Shown here: in pieces, positions 44,701 to 57,228 of the stretch
Position numbering within the stretch: position 1 is the first letter of the stretch
How the letters are laid out: every line of letters begins with the position of its first letter
Source: Trebouxia sp. TZW2008
Taxonomy: Eukaryota > Chlorophyta > Trebouxiophyceae > Trebouxiales > Trebouxiaceae
DNA length: 64,000 nucleotides
Direction of reading: 5' to 3'
NCBI GenBank assembly: GCA_002118135.1
Contig: BDIU01000036.1
Location: 310,001-374,000 of the forward strand
Position numbers and translations under genes: made by a program
Notes under the pieces: model-generated
Told to the model about the DNA's origin: nothing
The model's database searches: none
What the model saw: only the letters and a program-made list of their open reading frames with translations

Positions 44701-47700
44701 CTGCTTAGAATATCCTACTGGAACAATGCTTGCGAAAGGAAAGGGAAGAATCCTCTTTAATGGCTGTATATACTGATTTCGGTTTATTTTACAAGCCTTG
44801 CATCTCACTCAATAGACTCTGCTGTTCCATGTCAAAAGTAGACAGAGCTTGCCATTGCATTTAACATGGGCATGATGTGCAAAAGCATGCTATGTCTGAA
44901 CAGCATTGTTGGCAATGGTGCAGGTCAGGTGGTCAACCTGTGCCTGGGTGGCTTTGTGGCAGCTATCAGGATCACCTCTTTGTTGGGCATGGGCATGCTG
45001 CGTAACACCTTTGTCACCAGCGTGTGCCGCTTCACCATGCTGCATGCTCCTCAGTCCATGCAGCTCAAGAATGCCCATGCTTTCAGAGCTTTGCTTGTGG
45101 TGGCAGATGAGAATGGCAACCATATGCATGTAAGTCTCTTGTCACTTGTTGAAGTCTTTGCAGCATGTACTTCAAAGTTGATTGGGGCGTTCACGTGGAG
45201 GATCTCATGACTGGCTAAGGCTCTGAAGCAGGAGAGCAAGCAATAGAGGCTCTGACATATACATTGTGTCAATGCTACTTGGAAGGCTTGAACAGTACAT
45301 CTTAGAGCCGACTCAACTCATCATCTGACTTGTTGACCATGCACGACCCAAGTAGAGAGCTTGCAATTGTAGCCAGTTGTGCTTTCGACAGCTCGAGCCA
45401 ATAAATAATGTAGACTTACTTGCCAGTTGTAGGCAGTGGTCTTTAATACAGAGTCTTACGTAACATGTGGTGCAGAATGTATGGAGCGAGGTTCTACGGT
45501 GTGTGTCTCGCTGGGAACTGCTGCAGCAGCTGCATTCTGGGGGCCCAACAGATGCCCTGCTGTTCTCGCCGCCCCCAGCAGAGTCACCTGCCAGCAACCC
45601 ACTCATGAAGTTGCGTGACAGGCTGCTCATGAGATCCACAGCGCCTTCAAAAGTATTTGCAGGTCAGCCACCTGTCAACTTGATCAACGCCACTTGCTGT
45701 ATATGCACTGGAACCATTCTTGCTGCAACATCAAACACAGCTGATTTGCAAAGGCATGCATGTATTCTTTGCTTTCAAGAATAGAGAGGTTCAGATTGCA
45801 AGCGCATCCTTACTTTACGTGAATGTGCTGGCAGCACGACTTGGGATTTGGAACGCGCTCGTTCACTGATGGTATGATCAGTGCTGGCAGGTGCAAATGG
45901 GCGAGTAGCAGACAGCTTCACATCCATTCATGATGCGCCACTGCACCACACTGGGGGCCGAGGCAAGGGCAGAGATGCAGCAGAGCTGGCTGCACCTCCT
46001 GATGCAGTCCTGCAGGAGATTGACCAACAAGAGCTCAACCGTATGTTTGTCAGAAGGTATGCTTATGGCATCAGGAATTTGCCGATTTGCTGGGCACCTT
46101 GGTTCAGAACTCTTCACGCATCAGTGCTGTCAATTGTACATTGGCAACAATAGCCTTCAGACAATGCAGTGAGCACAATGATGATCAATCACACTGGCGT
46201 GCTGCAAACAACCCTCGGGTTTTGGCCTGTAATCTGCTGGCCTATAGGCATTTGCAAGCTGTAATGTCCGGCATGAAATTTGCATTTGGTGTTGTGCAGT
46301 GACAAGCTGGACAGTGAAGCGATTGTTGAGTTTGTGAGAGCCCTGTGTGCCATTGCTCAAGAGGAGCTGGACCCCACGCATGCGCCCAGGGTGTATGGTC
46401 TCACCAAGATTGTGGAGATTGCACACTTCAACATGAGCCGCATCAGGTAAGCACATTCAAGCACATCAGGAAGTGCTTCACAATCAGAATGGTGTTCCCT
46501 TTTGAGCTTCCTGAACTGAAAATCTTCAGCTTCATTTGATTTTGTTGCTCTGCAATGTGCCTGACGGAGCCATCACAGCACTGGCTGCAATGCAGCTTGT
46601 GGCAATCTGGGCAGTATGGCAGGTTATTGGCTACACTAATGTTGGCTTGTTGCACGCAGGCTGGTGTGGAACCGCATCTGGGCGGTCCTTTCAGATTTCT
46701 TTGTGAACGTATGCTGTCACCAGAATTTGAACATTGCTATCTATGCCGTGGACAGCTTGCGTCAGCTGGCCATGAAGTTCTTGGAGCGGGATGAGCTGGC
46801 CAACTACAGCTTCCAGAACGACTTCATGAAGCCATTTGTGATAGTCATGCGCCAAAGCAAAGCAGTTGAGATTAGGGAGCTCATCATCAGGTGAATCACA
46901 ATCACATGGGGAGACCTTTGAGGATGATGAAGCAATCACAATCACTTGCAATGGCAGCGGGCTTGTCATATGTTTCCAATGCAGGCTGTCATTCAGAGGC
47001 ATTGCAACCTTTTCTCACTTTTGCAGTATTTAGTGTCAGCAGGCATGTCACACGCTGTTCAAAGACTCTTCCAGACTTCAATAGTAGCATTTGCGTGCAT
47101 TTTGGGTTTTGGGGCTGTGCAGTTGACCAAAGGAAAGCAATAGCAAGCAGAGCCTTGTCCAGCTTGCTCAGTGATGCACTGATATGCTGGGTCCAAGGAA
47201 TGTCTTGCCTCACGTGCTCTTTGTGTATGTTTGCTGCAGATGCGTGTCACAGATGGTGCTTGCAAGAGTGGGCAATGTCAAGTCAGGCTGGAAGTCCATG
47301 TTCATGGTCTTCACAACAGCAGCGGGCGATGAACAGCCCACAATTGTCAGACTTGCCTTTGAGACCATTGAGAAGATTGTCAGGGAGCACTTTGACTTCA
47401 TTACAGAGACAGAGATCACCACCTTCACAGATTGTGTCAACTGCCTGATCGCCTTCACCAACAACCCACACAGCATTGATGTCTCACTCAATGCCATTGC
47501 CTTCCTGCGCTTCTGTGCTATGAAGCTGGCTGAAGGCGCCATAGGTATGCTGCTTTGCTTTTGTGCTGCTTTGCTTTTGTGCTGCCTTACTTACCATGGC
47601 CCCTCTTGAGACCGCTGGTGTTGGTATGCTGCAACATTTGTACAAAGGTTGTGCATGATCTGATATATCCTACTTTTGGCATTGTGGAGGGCTAGCTAGA

Positions 47701-50700
47701 TTGGCGGATCCCAAGCAAGCCAGGTCGCACTGTGCTTCAATTCTGCTGCACAGCCTCATGATGATTTCTGCAATTCAATGGTGCTTTGTTTGAGGGGTCA
47801 TGGACAAGTATTGAAGCGTCCAGCGTTTTCTGCTTTCAATTTGCCGCACCTTCTGCAACTGCTGCATGCAATATTACGCAGCATACACAAGCGCCATCTC
47901 CACTCCTCTTAGGGCAAATTGATTGAGATTTGCACCACAAACACCTAGCAGTGCTGGATGGAGCAATCGCAACATCAGCATGTTGTTCATTCCAACTGAT
48001 GCTCTATCAGCTCAAAGCTTATTATTGTGTATTTTAGATGCCTAAGGCATCGTATGTCAGACATTTGCAAGTAGTTCTTTCAACAATTGTTTCTGCTGCA
48101 GGTGATGTGGAGCTGGAGCTGCCTGAGGGCACCCCCGACTTCAACCCAGACATGAACCGTATCCGTCCCTCTGCTGGGGAGCCTGACCAGGACACCTGGC
48201 TCTCCACCAGCCGCCGCACCACCCTTGAAGGCGCCCTACCCACTGTGCATGAGAGTGTGCTGGATGGCAGGCTCAGCAATGGCTCCATCAAGCTGGACAA
48301 TCTGCCTGCAGAACAGCTGGCAGCTGCCCAACAGCAGCAGCAGCTCGGTTTACAGGTGCGCCATCCTCTTTTGACTCTCATGACATTGAACAAAGACAGT
48401 GGCTTTGACATGGAAGCCATTGAAGCTGCATCTGCTTGTCAGGTGCAAATGACGGTGCTTTTGCCTCTGCTGGACAGGGCATAAAGCTCATAGCAGCACA
48501 CATGTGCATGTGAGTGCTCGGTCTCTGCAGCAACACAGCACAAACCTTGACAATAACAGTTGGTGGAAGGTATCCAGCTGGCCTTCTGCACGAGCAGGAA
48601 TATCAGGAGGATCAGAGCGAACTTGTATCTCATTCCCTGCAGGGTTTGCAGTTCAGTGACAAGGATGAGCACATGTACTTCTGGTTCCCTCTGCTGGCTG
48701 GCTTGTCTGAACTGACATTCGACCCCCGCCCTGACATCAGATACAGCGCCTTGGAGGTGCTGTTTGACACCCTCAAGTTCCATGGCTCCGCGTTCACGTT
48801 GCCCTTCTGGACCCGCATCTTTGACAGCGTGCTCCTGCCCATCTTTGACCATGTCCGAGCTGAGGTAAGCCCTCTCTTTGTTCCCAATTGATGTGGCAAA
48901 GAGACTGGATTTCACATCATCTACTGCGAGGGGTCTACTCAACTCGTCCTACTCACCATGGTTGTCTGCAGATCTTACAATGTCGGCGCAAACATTGATC
49001 AACAGTCTTGGTGCGTTGAAACCTGTCATGGACTGCTCTCGGTGTTCTGGGAACATTTTCAGCTTGCTTGCAAAGCCCAACCTGATACAATTTGATCAAG
49101 TGTGACATCAATTTTGAAAGTCATACCATTCAGTGCCTAGTGCGATGGCAGCAGACGTTTTGAGCTTGCTGCTGCAAAGCATGGTTGGGATGCTCTCCTC
49201 TGTAACAAGACATAAGAATCACTAGACAGTTGATTGCTCCAGTACATTACGAATTGGGCGTGCTGAGCCTGTCTAGCATGCGTATCCAGGACGGAAGACT
49301 TACTGTGACTGACCTGTGAATGCAGGTGACTGACATCAGCACCTTCACAGATGACAAGAAGCGTGCTGAGGTGGATGCCTGGCTGTATGAGACCTGCACT
49401 CAGTGCCTCCAGCACATCATTGACATCACTGTCAAGTTCTACCCAGTTGTGCAGCCACTGCTGGGCCGCGTCCTCGAGCTGCTGCTCAACTTCATCAGGT
49501 CAGAATGAGCCCTGATCTTGTTTCATCAGCAGGACATTTGCCTTTCCTTTGAGGCAAACACTGATCAGCTGCTACTGGTTGCCAGACACATTCACCTGTG
49601 CTTTCAAGCCAGGAAGTCCGATGAGTCACATCTGGCTCCCTACCCCAGACTGTACATTCTATTGATTGATTGTTTGACAGTGCTGACATGCTGTGTTGCT
49701 TTTGGCCCATTTTCTTTGAATCCTTCTGACAAGTTTGCATTAATGCTTCAACTCATCAAGATGAGACCCGGATCGTCTTGACTGCTGATTAACGCCCTGC
49801 ATGCAAATGTTGTCAAGCAAGCTTTGTCATACTGGAAGGACTGCACTTGGATGTCGGTCCCATGCTGTTGCAGTAACTGTCATAGCTTATGCGGACTGTT
49901 ATGCGGACTGAAGGTCACAAATGTGCGCATCACAGTCTGACCTGCCCCAATGCTGCTCTCCTGACTGTGATGGTGGCGTCATAGTTGATGCTGAACGTTG
50001 CCATCACAGGCGCACACATTTGAGCCTGGCGTATAGGTATGGCAGCCTTATGCGCCTGGTGACTGTGGCCAGCTAACTTTGTCTGCTTCAGCCAGCTAAA
50101 TTTGTATGCTGCAATGACAGGCGCACTCATCAGAGTCTGGCGTCTGTGGGTGTGGCAGCCTTGGTGCGCCTGGTCACTTCAGCCGGCAGCCAGATGAGCG
50201 GTGCTATGTGGCAGGAGGCTGTAGACATGGTGGCGCAGGCTGCCTCTGACACTGTGCCACAGATTTCAGATCTCATCACACCTCCGCCTAGGTCAGCAGG
50301 CCTGCCTGACATGCCTTTAGCAACATATTGTTTTAGCATCTCACAGCTTCTCTTGACGCCTCGCAATGTGCTCTTGTTATGCCAGCATTATTCAGCAAGG
50401 CATGGTGCTGCTGTTTTGACGAGCCATTTCCTAGAGGTATGCCCTGCCAGAATTCAGCCTTGCGCTCAATAGTAGGAAGGTCAGAGTGGAGTGCAGCAGC
50501 TTGCAAGAGTATAAATGCTGCCCTCCTTAGTTACCCTTCCTACAGCAACCAGACCCACCCAGGTTTCCTGGGCATGTCCTGCATGTCATCAGCTTGTGTG
50601 CTGCCTGCTTGCCTCCACGCAGTCTGCTCTGCTGTACAATGCTACATGATACCCTCAACACCCTTGTGCTCCAACCTCCTCTCCATCTTCACATGCTAAT

Positions 50701-52852
50701 GGTTGCATGTAATGCTAGCTAGTCCAAACCTGCTGTGAAAGAGGAGGCAACATCAGCTTCTATAGAGCAGCATGAAATTGCATGTACAGCAGAATTTCGG
50801 CATAATGTCTGCGTCTTTTGCCAACAGAATCGACCTGGCACTAGAATGTCCGTTACCAGAAGTACCACAGCAGTCAGCATGCAGAGACTGGTTCCCAATT
50901 GCTTTGGCCTCACAACAAGAGCATCCTTGTACTGAATGTCCTGACAACAAGACATTCCTGCACAGGCGTCAGCCCACAATGCACAGCAGTCGGGCTGATG
51001 TTCAGAGCCCTCATGCTGCATCACCCACCAGCACTTCTCCGACCCACTTTGCCGAGGACAGGGCAGAGCAGACTTCCATCCGGCCCTCACTGGACAATGG
51101 TGCTGAGCAGCCTGCCAGAAGTGCCGCCTCTGAGAGTGGCAGCACCCCTCGCAGCCTCATGAATGGTGCAAGCAATCCCACCACATCTGGACAAGCAGGC
51201 AAAGCAGCAAATGCACAGCGGCAGCAGCAACCCCAGGTCAGGCTTCACCTTGATCTTTGTTTGTACCTGTTTACCATGACTCACTGTGGTGGGTCATGTC
51301 AAGCCAAGGCACAGCGGTTAAGGGCTGATGCTATACCTGTTGTCATACATGTACATTGGGCCAATCCCAAAATCAGCTGCGTCTGAAGACAAGCATTTGC
51401 TGTCAATCTTGGTTTGCTGACACATGCAAGCTGACATTGGCTGGTGTTGCAGTGGAGCTTGTCTGAGGGGGCAGGGGCTCGGCGGCTAGGGGAGGTGCGC
51501 ACACGAGCAGCCATCCAGCTGCTACTGGTGCAAGCCTGTGGGCAGATCTTCCACCTGCATGGACGGCGCCTTGCTGCTGAGGCCATTCAGGGCATCTTGG
51601 ACGTGGTCAGGCAGCTGGCTGACCAAGCGCGCCAGGTGGACAAGGACATGCCTCTCAGGCGGCAACTGGCTGCAGCTCAGGCCCACGACAAGGTCTGGCA
51701 TCATACATTCTTATATTTGTGATTCTGCTGCCTTGGTCATGTCTGCGTCTATCGCTGCCTTGGCAAGAGTAGCTGTCGTTTCTGCTGCCTTGACAATGCA
51801 GATTATTTGCCTCATGCGCTGCGTGTAACGCTGGGCTACAGCATTGCCAGCTGAATGTTACGGTCAAGGCTAATTTGTGCACCTCTCAGGTCCATTCCAG
51901 AAGCTCTTCATTTGCAGCTAACATGCTGCTGCCATTGTAGTATCCACGTGAAGTCGTGTCATGCAGTGCAGCTCACTTCACAATTGCAAGTCACGAGATA
52001 AGTCATGCTGCCACGGACAGTCATGCTGCCACAGACACTTAGTGCCAAAGGCGGCTTTGATTCTGGCTCGTTCGCATATGTATTATGCTGATGGTGTCCT
52101 ATCAGTCGGCTGAAGGCAAGTCTGAGTGCAGGTATCAGACAACAGGCGGTTAGCAGACCCTCCATTGATGCGCCTGGAGAGTGAGGGCGGTCATGCCTAT
52201 TTGTCCATGCTGCTGCAGCTGTCTGCCAGCCAGACACAGCCTGAGCAACAGTCTGAGGTTGAGGCGCGCCTGGTCACGCTGGGTCTTGCAACGCTACAGC
52301 GGTTTCAGGTGTGCATGCACAGCGCATTACAGTGAGTCATGGTCAATGCTGGGCCACACATGCTTAGCACAGGTGCTGAAACGTGCTTTGCGTTACAATC
52401 TGCTATTCTGTTTTTGTCGTGATTGCTGCTGCTGCTGTGCTGCTGCTGCTGTTGTTGACGTTGTATGGGCAATTTATGCTGCACATGGGTCAGGACATCT
52501 TACAGAAGCCTGGATAGAATGCTTGTACTGAACAGCTGTGTGTGTAGGATGTCTGACACTTTTGGCATGCATGCAGGCGCAAGTACCTGTGGTCGCTGAG
52601 GAGCAGAGGCTGGCAGCACCACATGTCCACCTGATATCTCACAAAGATGAGCTCAATTTGCAAGCTCCACTGGTTGTGGCTACTCTCAGGGCCATATTGG
52701 GCTTTTCAGATGCTGCATTCAGACGGCATCTCAAAGAATTCTTCCCTATTCTGACACAACTGATCAGCTGCGAGCACGCCCCTGCTGAAGTGCAAAGAAC
52801 GCTCACAGAAATATTTGCGACTCGCTTTGGTCCCTTGTTACAGGGTAGTTGA
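35707..52852 (+). CDS. BIG: BIG/Sec7-type ARF guanine-nucleotide exchange factor
   Basis: A 17-kb gene with more than 25 exons. The DCB domain starts [19 protein letters not shown]. The next blocks are [38 protein letters not shown] (HUS side), a Pro-rich linker with SQPPTPK repeats (38.6-38.75 kb), and the HUS box, [19 protein letters not shown]. The Sec7 domain runs 41.5-43.0 kb: [53 protein letters not shown] (glutamic finger Glu codon at 42501-42503) and [23 protein letters not shown] domains follow, e.g. [20 protein letters not shown] and the C-terminal [20 protein letters not shown]; stop 52850-52852. BIG proteins activate ARF at the TGN/recycling endosome and are brefeldin-A targets. 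Exons between 43.2 and 44.3 kb and at 49.5-50.1 kb are approximate. Introns contain a hairpin, an AT-rich block and a MITE. Confidence 0.95.
36708..36812. repeat. Hairpin with 29-bp arms in a BIG intron
   Basis: The left arm 36708-36736 (ACTTCCTCTTGTGCCAATTC, then CACAAAGGC) and the right arm 36784-36812 are reverse complements with one mismatch and a 47-nt loop. Weaker pairing extends several bases beyond each arm. Transcription would give a strong stem-loop. It could be a small inverted-repeat element or a hairpin RNA precursor. No TA flanks or match to the MITE family. Confidence 0.75.
41667..41776. repeat. ~40-bp minisatellite (3 units) in a BIG intron
   Basis: The units share AAA(C/A)TG(T/C)T(T/C)(C)TC(A/C)AGTCTG followed by (A/C)(T/C)(G/C)(G)CAG, AGCCAAGCAGC or AGCCGAGAGGC. 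It starts within the intron that follows the first Sec7 exon (ends about 41640). Confidence 0.5.
44440..44830. other. AT-rich block in a BIG intron
   Basis: Composition shifts sharply to AT-rich (runs such as TTATTAAAGAGTCTTTATGG and ATGATTAGAATTAAGAG), unlike the rest of the window. It has no open frame of note and few of the TGCA words that are common elsewhere. An organellar or mobile insertion is possible, but I recognised no organellar gene. Confidence 0.5.
50005..50190. repeat. Duplicated exon segment in BIG (decayed copy plus functional copy)
   Basis: Segment 50005-50080 resembles 50116-50190 (offset about 111 bp): both have CAGGCGCAC, CTGGCGT, GTATGGCAGCCTT or GTGTGGCAGCCTT, and GCGCCTGGT. 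The second copy is the real exon start ([20 protein letters not shown]). The first has no usable frame. Confidence 0.6.
50785..50965. mobile_element. MITE-like element, copy 4 (reverse orientation) in a BIG intron
   Basis: It begins TACAGCAGAATTTCGG. Its centre, CAGTCAGCATGCAGAGACTG, then GTTCCCAATTGC and GAATGTCCTGACAAC, matches the reverse complement of copy 3. The right end is diverged. The next BIG exon starts at 50966, so the intron's 3' end appears to be built from the element. Confidence 0.6.
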
Positions 52853-53397
52853 GCCATATCATGATTTCATAGCATTGCGTCGATGTGTTGCAGTGATGCA
52901 CTTCAAGTGCATGGTGCAGCTAAGACCGTCTCAAGCGCTGTGTGACATTGCTGCGCGTACTTGATTATAAGATGCTGCTTTCAAGTTGCATAGACGTGTA
53001 TGCAGGCAGTGTTGGCCTGTTTCAGACTCCAACTCAACAGAGTTCATGCTGGTGAGGTAAAATATAGCAGGATACCACAGATCTAGCTAGAGATCTATAG
53101 AGCATCTCTATCTGAAAACCTCTCGCATCTTTGCTTAAATCATTCACGACTCCCTTTCAGATTTGAAGGACACTTATGACACAACAAAATAATGGTGGCT
53201 AAGCTTGCAGAAGAAGTCGTATGCTTCATCCAGCAGGCATTGAGCGTGTTGTCCATACTTGTTGCCTGAAATTTTCAACGTACTGCATCCTGCACCAGCA
53301 TTGCTGATTGCTGGAAGCAGGCTGACGCATCACGGCAAGGCTCTAGTGTATAAAGTGTGCAAGCCAAGTGCTGCCATGCTTTAATGAGCTTGCAAAA
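52853..53397. other. Intergenic spacer (convergent 3' ends)
   Basis: This lies between the BIG stop and the stop of the small minus-strand gene. It contains an AT-rich stretch near 53050-53170. A short palindromic run, AGATCTAGCTAGAGATCT, sits at about 53080-53097. No gene seen. Confidence 0.4.
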
Positions 53398-53969
53398 TCA
53401 GCTGGCCCATGGGGCGGTTTCAGGTTGTTTCTTTTGCTTGACATGGCGCTCTTCAACTGCCTCCTCCTGGATTTCTTTGTCGCTAGGGGTTGCCTCCTTG
53501 CTTGGTCCACTCCTTTCACCCTGCCACAACAAATGCCCACTTGAAATGAATGGTGACGATGCTATGGCATGTCGCAAAACAAGACTGCCTATCCATACCA
53601 GCATGCCACCCTCTCCACCGCCAGAGGTGGTTGTTTTCTTGCCAGAAGGTTTAGGTGTCTTCTTGTCATCTTGAGTGGTTTTGCCTGACTCTTGACTACT
53701 GAAGCATCGCCCAAACACACTGCCACCGCTGGAAGTCGAAACTTTGGAGCAAAGCACACAAGATCCCGGGGCGTGTTGACACTTGACCGGATGGGTCAGT
53801 GATGCTTGGGCTGCGGATGTCGCTTCGGTGCTGCGTTGTACCAGCAGCGCCCTGCGATTCATATCAGCACATTCAATCTAAGCAGCGCTGCCACGCGGGC
53901 TCGAGCACACATGCACTGATCATAAGGGTACCTGGTGACGTGCTGGCGCCCGGCTCGTAAGGCGGACAT
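53398..53969 (-). CDS. Small, probably mitochondrial protein of unknown function
   Basis: Exon 1 is 53932-53969 (MSALRAGRQHVT). It joins exon 2 (ending at 53851) through an intron with matching phase to give RALLVQRSTEATSAAQASLT. The N-terminus has Arg, Ala and Ser, no acidic residue for about 14 residues, and looks like a mitochondrial presequence. A Cys-containing CQHAPGSCVLC segment follows, then a Lys/Thr/Gly-rich stretch (DDKKTPKPSGKKTTTSGGGE). An 84-nt stretch at 53523-53606 is either an in-frame coding part (with a hydrophobic WIGSLVLRHAIASSPF) or a retained intron (GTATGG...GGCAG); both options keep the frame. The tail is charged and ends ETAPWAS. I do not recognise the family. Divergent from the rhodanese gene (205 bp between starts). 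Confidence 0.55.
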
Positions 53970-54174
53970 TATTGTCTCTGTGATGACAATTCTACTCTTG
54001 CACGCAACTTAGTGGCGGAGTTGCAGTTCGATGCTGCGATGTCAGCTGGAAAGGCCGGTTGCACGTTTAGTCAATAGACTATCCACAACGAGAGGAAGCA
54101 CGCTGTTGTAAGCGTTGACCACTTCATCATTCGCAGTTTCGCGACCCGAGTCGAGTCGTTCGACATCTTTAGCA

Positions 54175-56434
54175 ATGCCCTCTATCACGAATATCGGGGG
54201 CTCGTTGACAAGCGCTGTAGCTTTGACGCTTATCGCATGGGCGGTGCGGTTCGTGAGAGCGAGAGGCTCGCGCAAGCAAGAGGACCGAGGGCTCCATAAG
54301 CAGCTCGGCCGATATCACGCCAGCTTATCTCCAGCTGCTGTACAACTGATGGTCAGTGGCGCAGCCACAGTCACTAAATGCTTTTGCGCAACCTGCTCAT
54401 CTGGGATTGGCAGTGCAACAGGTTCAAACAGACCCCATTCCCCACATATTAGTGGACGTGCGCGACATACAAGCTGCAAAGCAGCATCCCTTGCCCTCAG
54501 ACTTCAGACAGGCCATGCAGCTTCCTGGTGCGTTGTCCTGCATTTGGCAAATACAGAGCGCTGCAAAGCTCTCCACTCTGTAGCACCTGCAGGTGGTCAT
54601 ATACAGCATGCCTTGCAGTCTCCGCAGGCATGGACAACACATACGCGTGACAAGCAGCCTTACCCATCCAAAGACCATTTTATTGTCATTTTGGGTGACA
54701 ATGATAAGCAAATGCTGCAAGCTGCAACACATGCAGCTGCTCGCGGCTATTCCAGAACAGCAATCCTAGCAGGGGGAGTGCAAGCAATTCTTGATGCCGC
54801 CATTCAAAAGGTAGGCTACATACGCTGAACATTTCTGTTGACAGAGCACCTCTGTTTCAACCATATTGGAAGTGTGTGGCATGGCTTCATGCATCTGCCT
54901 GCCGCCTCACCTTGTTGTTTGAGACTTGAAGGTTACCTGGGCATGAAAGTATCTGTGACACCAATCACACTCAAGCTGATGCATATGCTGCACGACTTTG
55001 CATACAACGCAGTTGTTACAGTTGCCGTTGCTGACTCTGCTGCATCTTTTGCAAAATGTAGCCTGGGCTTTATTTGCGCTGCCAACCGCAAGTGCTGAGC
55101 ACCAAGCAACAAATAACATCTTGAGTTTGGAGTTGACTACCTGAGAAGAAAAAAGCACAAGCGGCCCTTGAATAGCAGTCCAAAGTTGTTCAGATCAAGC
55201 ACATTCTTCTCAAGCACAATCAATTCCACTTGTTGTCTGTAGGCTGGGCAGAAATTCATCAACAGAGATGCAGTGGCAGCAGTGTTGGGCCACGTCAATG
55301 TAGGCACGTTGCCAGAGAAAGTCACCACTATTGACATCCGGCGAAATGATGAGAGAGCTCTGTACGGCAGCATTTCAGGTCAGCATAGCTGGAGCTCTTA
55401 TAGCTGATCATGACGCTCAAGAGAAGCCTGCCTAGCGAGACAGTATTTGTGCCCCACACAATTAGCAGTATATGCTAGAACGCGTACTTTGTTATCCTTA
55501 ACTTATGACTGGGGTGAGCTCACAGCTTCAGGGTTATGATCTAGGTGAAACGCATGCTATAGGTAGCTGGCACCAAAAGCAGCACATGCCCTTGTCAGCA
55601 TATTGCCCAGCACTTTCAGCTTGCCTTTTGCCTGTTTGGTGAGGCATTCCTTGATGTAAAGACAGGTGCATTGTGAGGTCTGTGGTGTGCGACAATGGCT
55701 GGGGTAAGTGCAGTCATAGTCACAGCAGCAGTGCTCATTGCATTTTGGGAGTATTTTTGAGATTTGCTCTGCTTGTTCATGTTTCTTGTGGACAGTGTTG
55801 GTAAGTGGGCAGAGTACCACTGAGTGACGTGTCAGCGTCCCGTAGTCATGTTGGACAGGGCTCTGACTCTGAAGCTGCAACTACCAGCTCTCCTGCCATA
55901 GGTGTTGCACACTTGCCTGCGCACCAGCTACCATCTGCCTTGGAGATGTCTCCAGAGAGGTGGGAGGACACTTACCAGTTCCCCAAGCCATCAAGCAATG
56001 ACTGGGTCATCATGTCATGCCGCACAAACAAGAGAGCCACGTGGGCTGCGCAGCTAGCAGCTGATGCAGGCTACAGCCGCTGCCTTATATACAAGCAGGT
56101 AAGACTGCTTTTGATCATGAGCTGGAGCTGCTGATCTGCAGAATGTCAGGGGTTTCAGCATGGTGACTCTTTGCATGCTTGAGTCAGCCTTCATGATGAC
56201 AAGTACTGCATCGCAATAAAAGGCAGCAGGGCTCAACAGCTAACCTTCCCAAGTCTTTTGAGTGTTGTTGCACAGGGTGTATATGGCTGGAGGTTTCAGC
56301 CTGAAGTGAAAGTGTACAGCAGCTATGAATATGGTGATCCTCCTCCAGAACCAGAGGATGTTGCTGTGGACGTTGTAGATCACAATGAGGCCAGAGCAGA
56401 ACTTGTACAGCTTGGAATCATGCAAGAATTCTAG
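54175..56434 (+). CDS. Tandem rhodanese-domain protein with N-terminal membrane anchor
   Basis: Six exons: 54175-54351, 54422-54527, 54593-54810, 55243-55378, 55902-56098, 56276-56434 (TAG), all in phase. The N-terminus has a hydrophobic segment (LTSAVALTLIAWAVRFVRAR), probably a membrane anchor. Domain 1: HILVDVRD to FIVILGDNDKQMLQAATHAA and ILAGGVQAI; the loop where the catalytic Cys should be is GDNDKQM, so it looks inactive. Domain 2: VTTIDIRRNDERALYGSISG, then AHLPAHQLP, DWVIMSCRTNKRATWAAQLA (Cys present) and YKQGVYGWR. Domain 2 may act as a sulfurtransferase (substrate unknown). An inactive first plus an active second domain is the usual pattern for tandem rhodaneses. Intron 4 is long (over 500 nt). 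Confidence 0.85.
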
Positions 56435-57228
56435 CTGCGCGCATGTGCCCGGCACTCAACTAGAATATATGTTGTGTTCAGACTGGTGTGAAATGCACTC
56501 AATTTCACAATACTCCAGAGCAATTCCAGCCTTTGCTTTACATGCATACATATGTTCTTGACCATAGCACATTGGCTATTCATGTATTTGAAAGCATTGC
56601 AGCATCCAGAATGGCAAAGGTCTCGAATTATCAACACTCTCACAAGGCATCAGTTAAGCATCTGCAAAATCCAACAAGCAAGAAACTCGTACTTGATCTG
56701 CAAGCAAAATGCACTCACAGTGATGATGCACGTGTCTGCTTGGTCTCACTACAAAGCCATACGATGGCGACCTCTACTTGAATCACTCTTGCTCACAGTA
56801 ATGATACAATGTGCTCTCGCGCTCCTCTCATACTAAATGGGTGCACAACCTCAGGCTGTACTCTGATAGCATAGCGTGACATCTGCTGAATGGCCCTGTA
56901 CTGGTGGCAAACAGATGATACACCCGCCCTTGACTGCTGCTGCACCCCATGAAATGATGGTATTCCTCTCTCAAAGGGGTGATGAATCCAAAACCATGAT
57001 ACGCTGCGTTGGCATGTATCATATGTTATCCAGTCCATCCAGACCTGCATGTTGTGCATACAGCTCAACACTCAGATAAACAGTAGAAGGCATTGATTCA
57101 TGTCAATGTATATCGATGCGTTGTCAATGTATTGTGCCAATTTGAATATAGATTGATGGATGTCAACATGTTGTGCCAATTCATGCCGGAAAATGGCACA
57201 ATTTGGCCTACCTGATATTTGTGTAGTC
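56435..57228. other. Intergenic spacer (convergent 3' ends)
   Basis: Between the rhodanese stop and the stop of the lipid-droplet protein gene. Around 57090-57185 a short motif TGTCAATGTAT...GTGCCAATT occurs twice. No gene supported. Confidence 0.4.

Noticed and set aside
52420..52456. CTG/GCT trinucleotide run suggesting a poly-Ala/Leu protein
   Set aside because: Lies in a BIG intron between exons ending about 52309 and starting about 52576; simple repeat only.
54042..54275. Minus-strand open frame of 77 codons
   Set aside because: Overlaps the first rhodanese exon antisense; the rhodanese reading is better supported.
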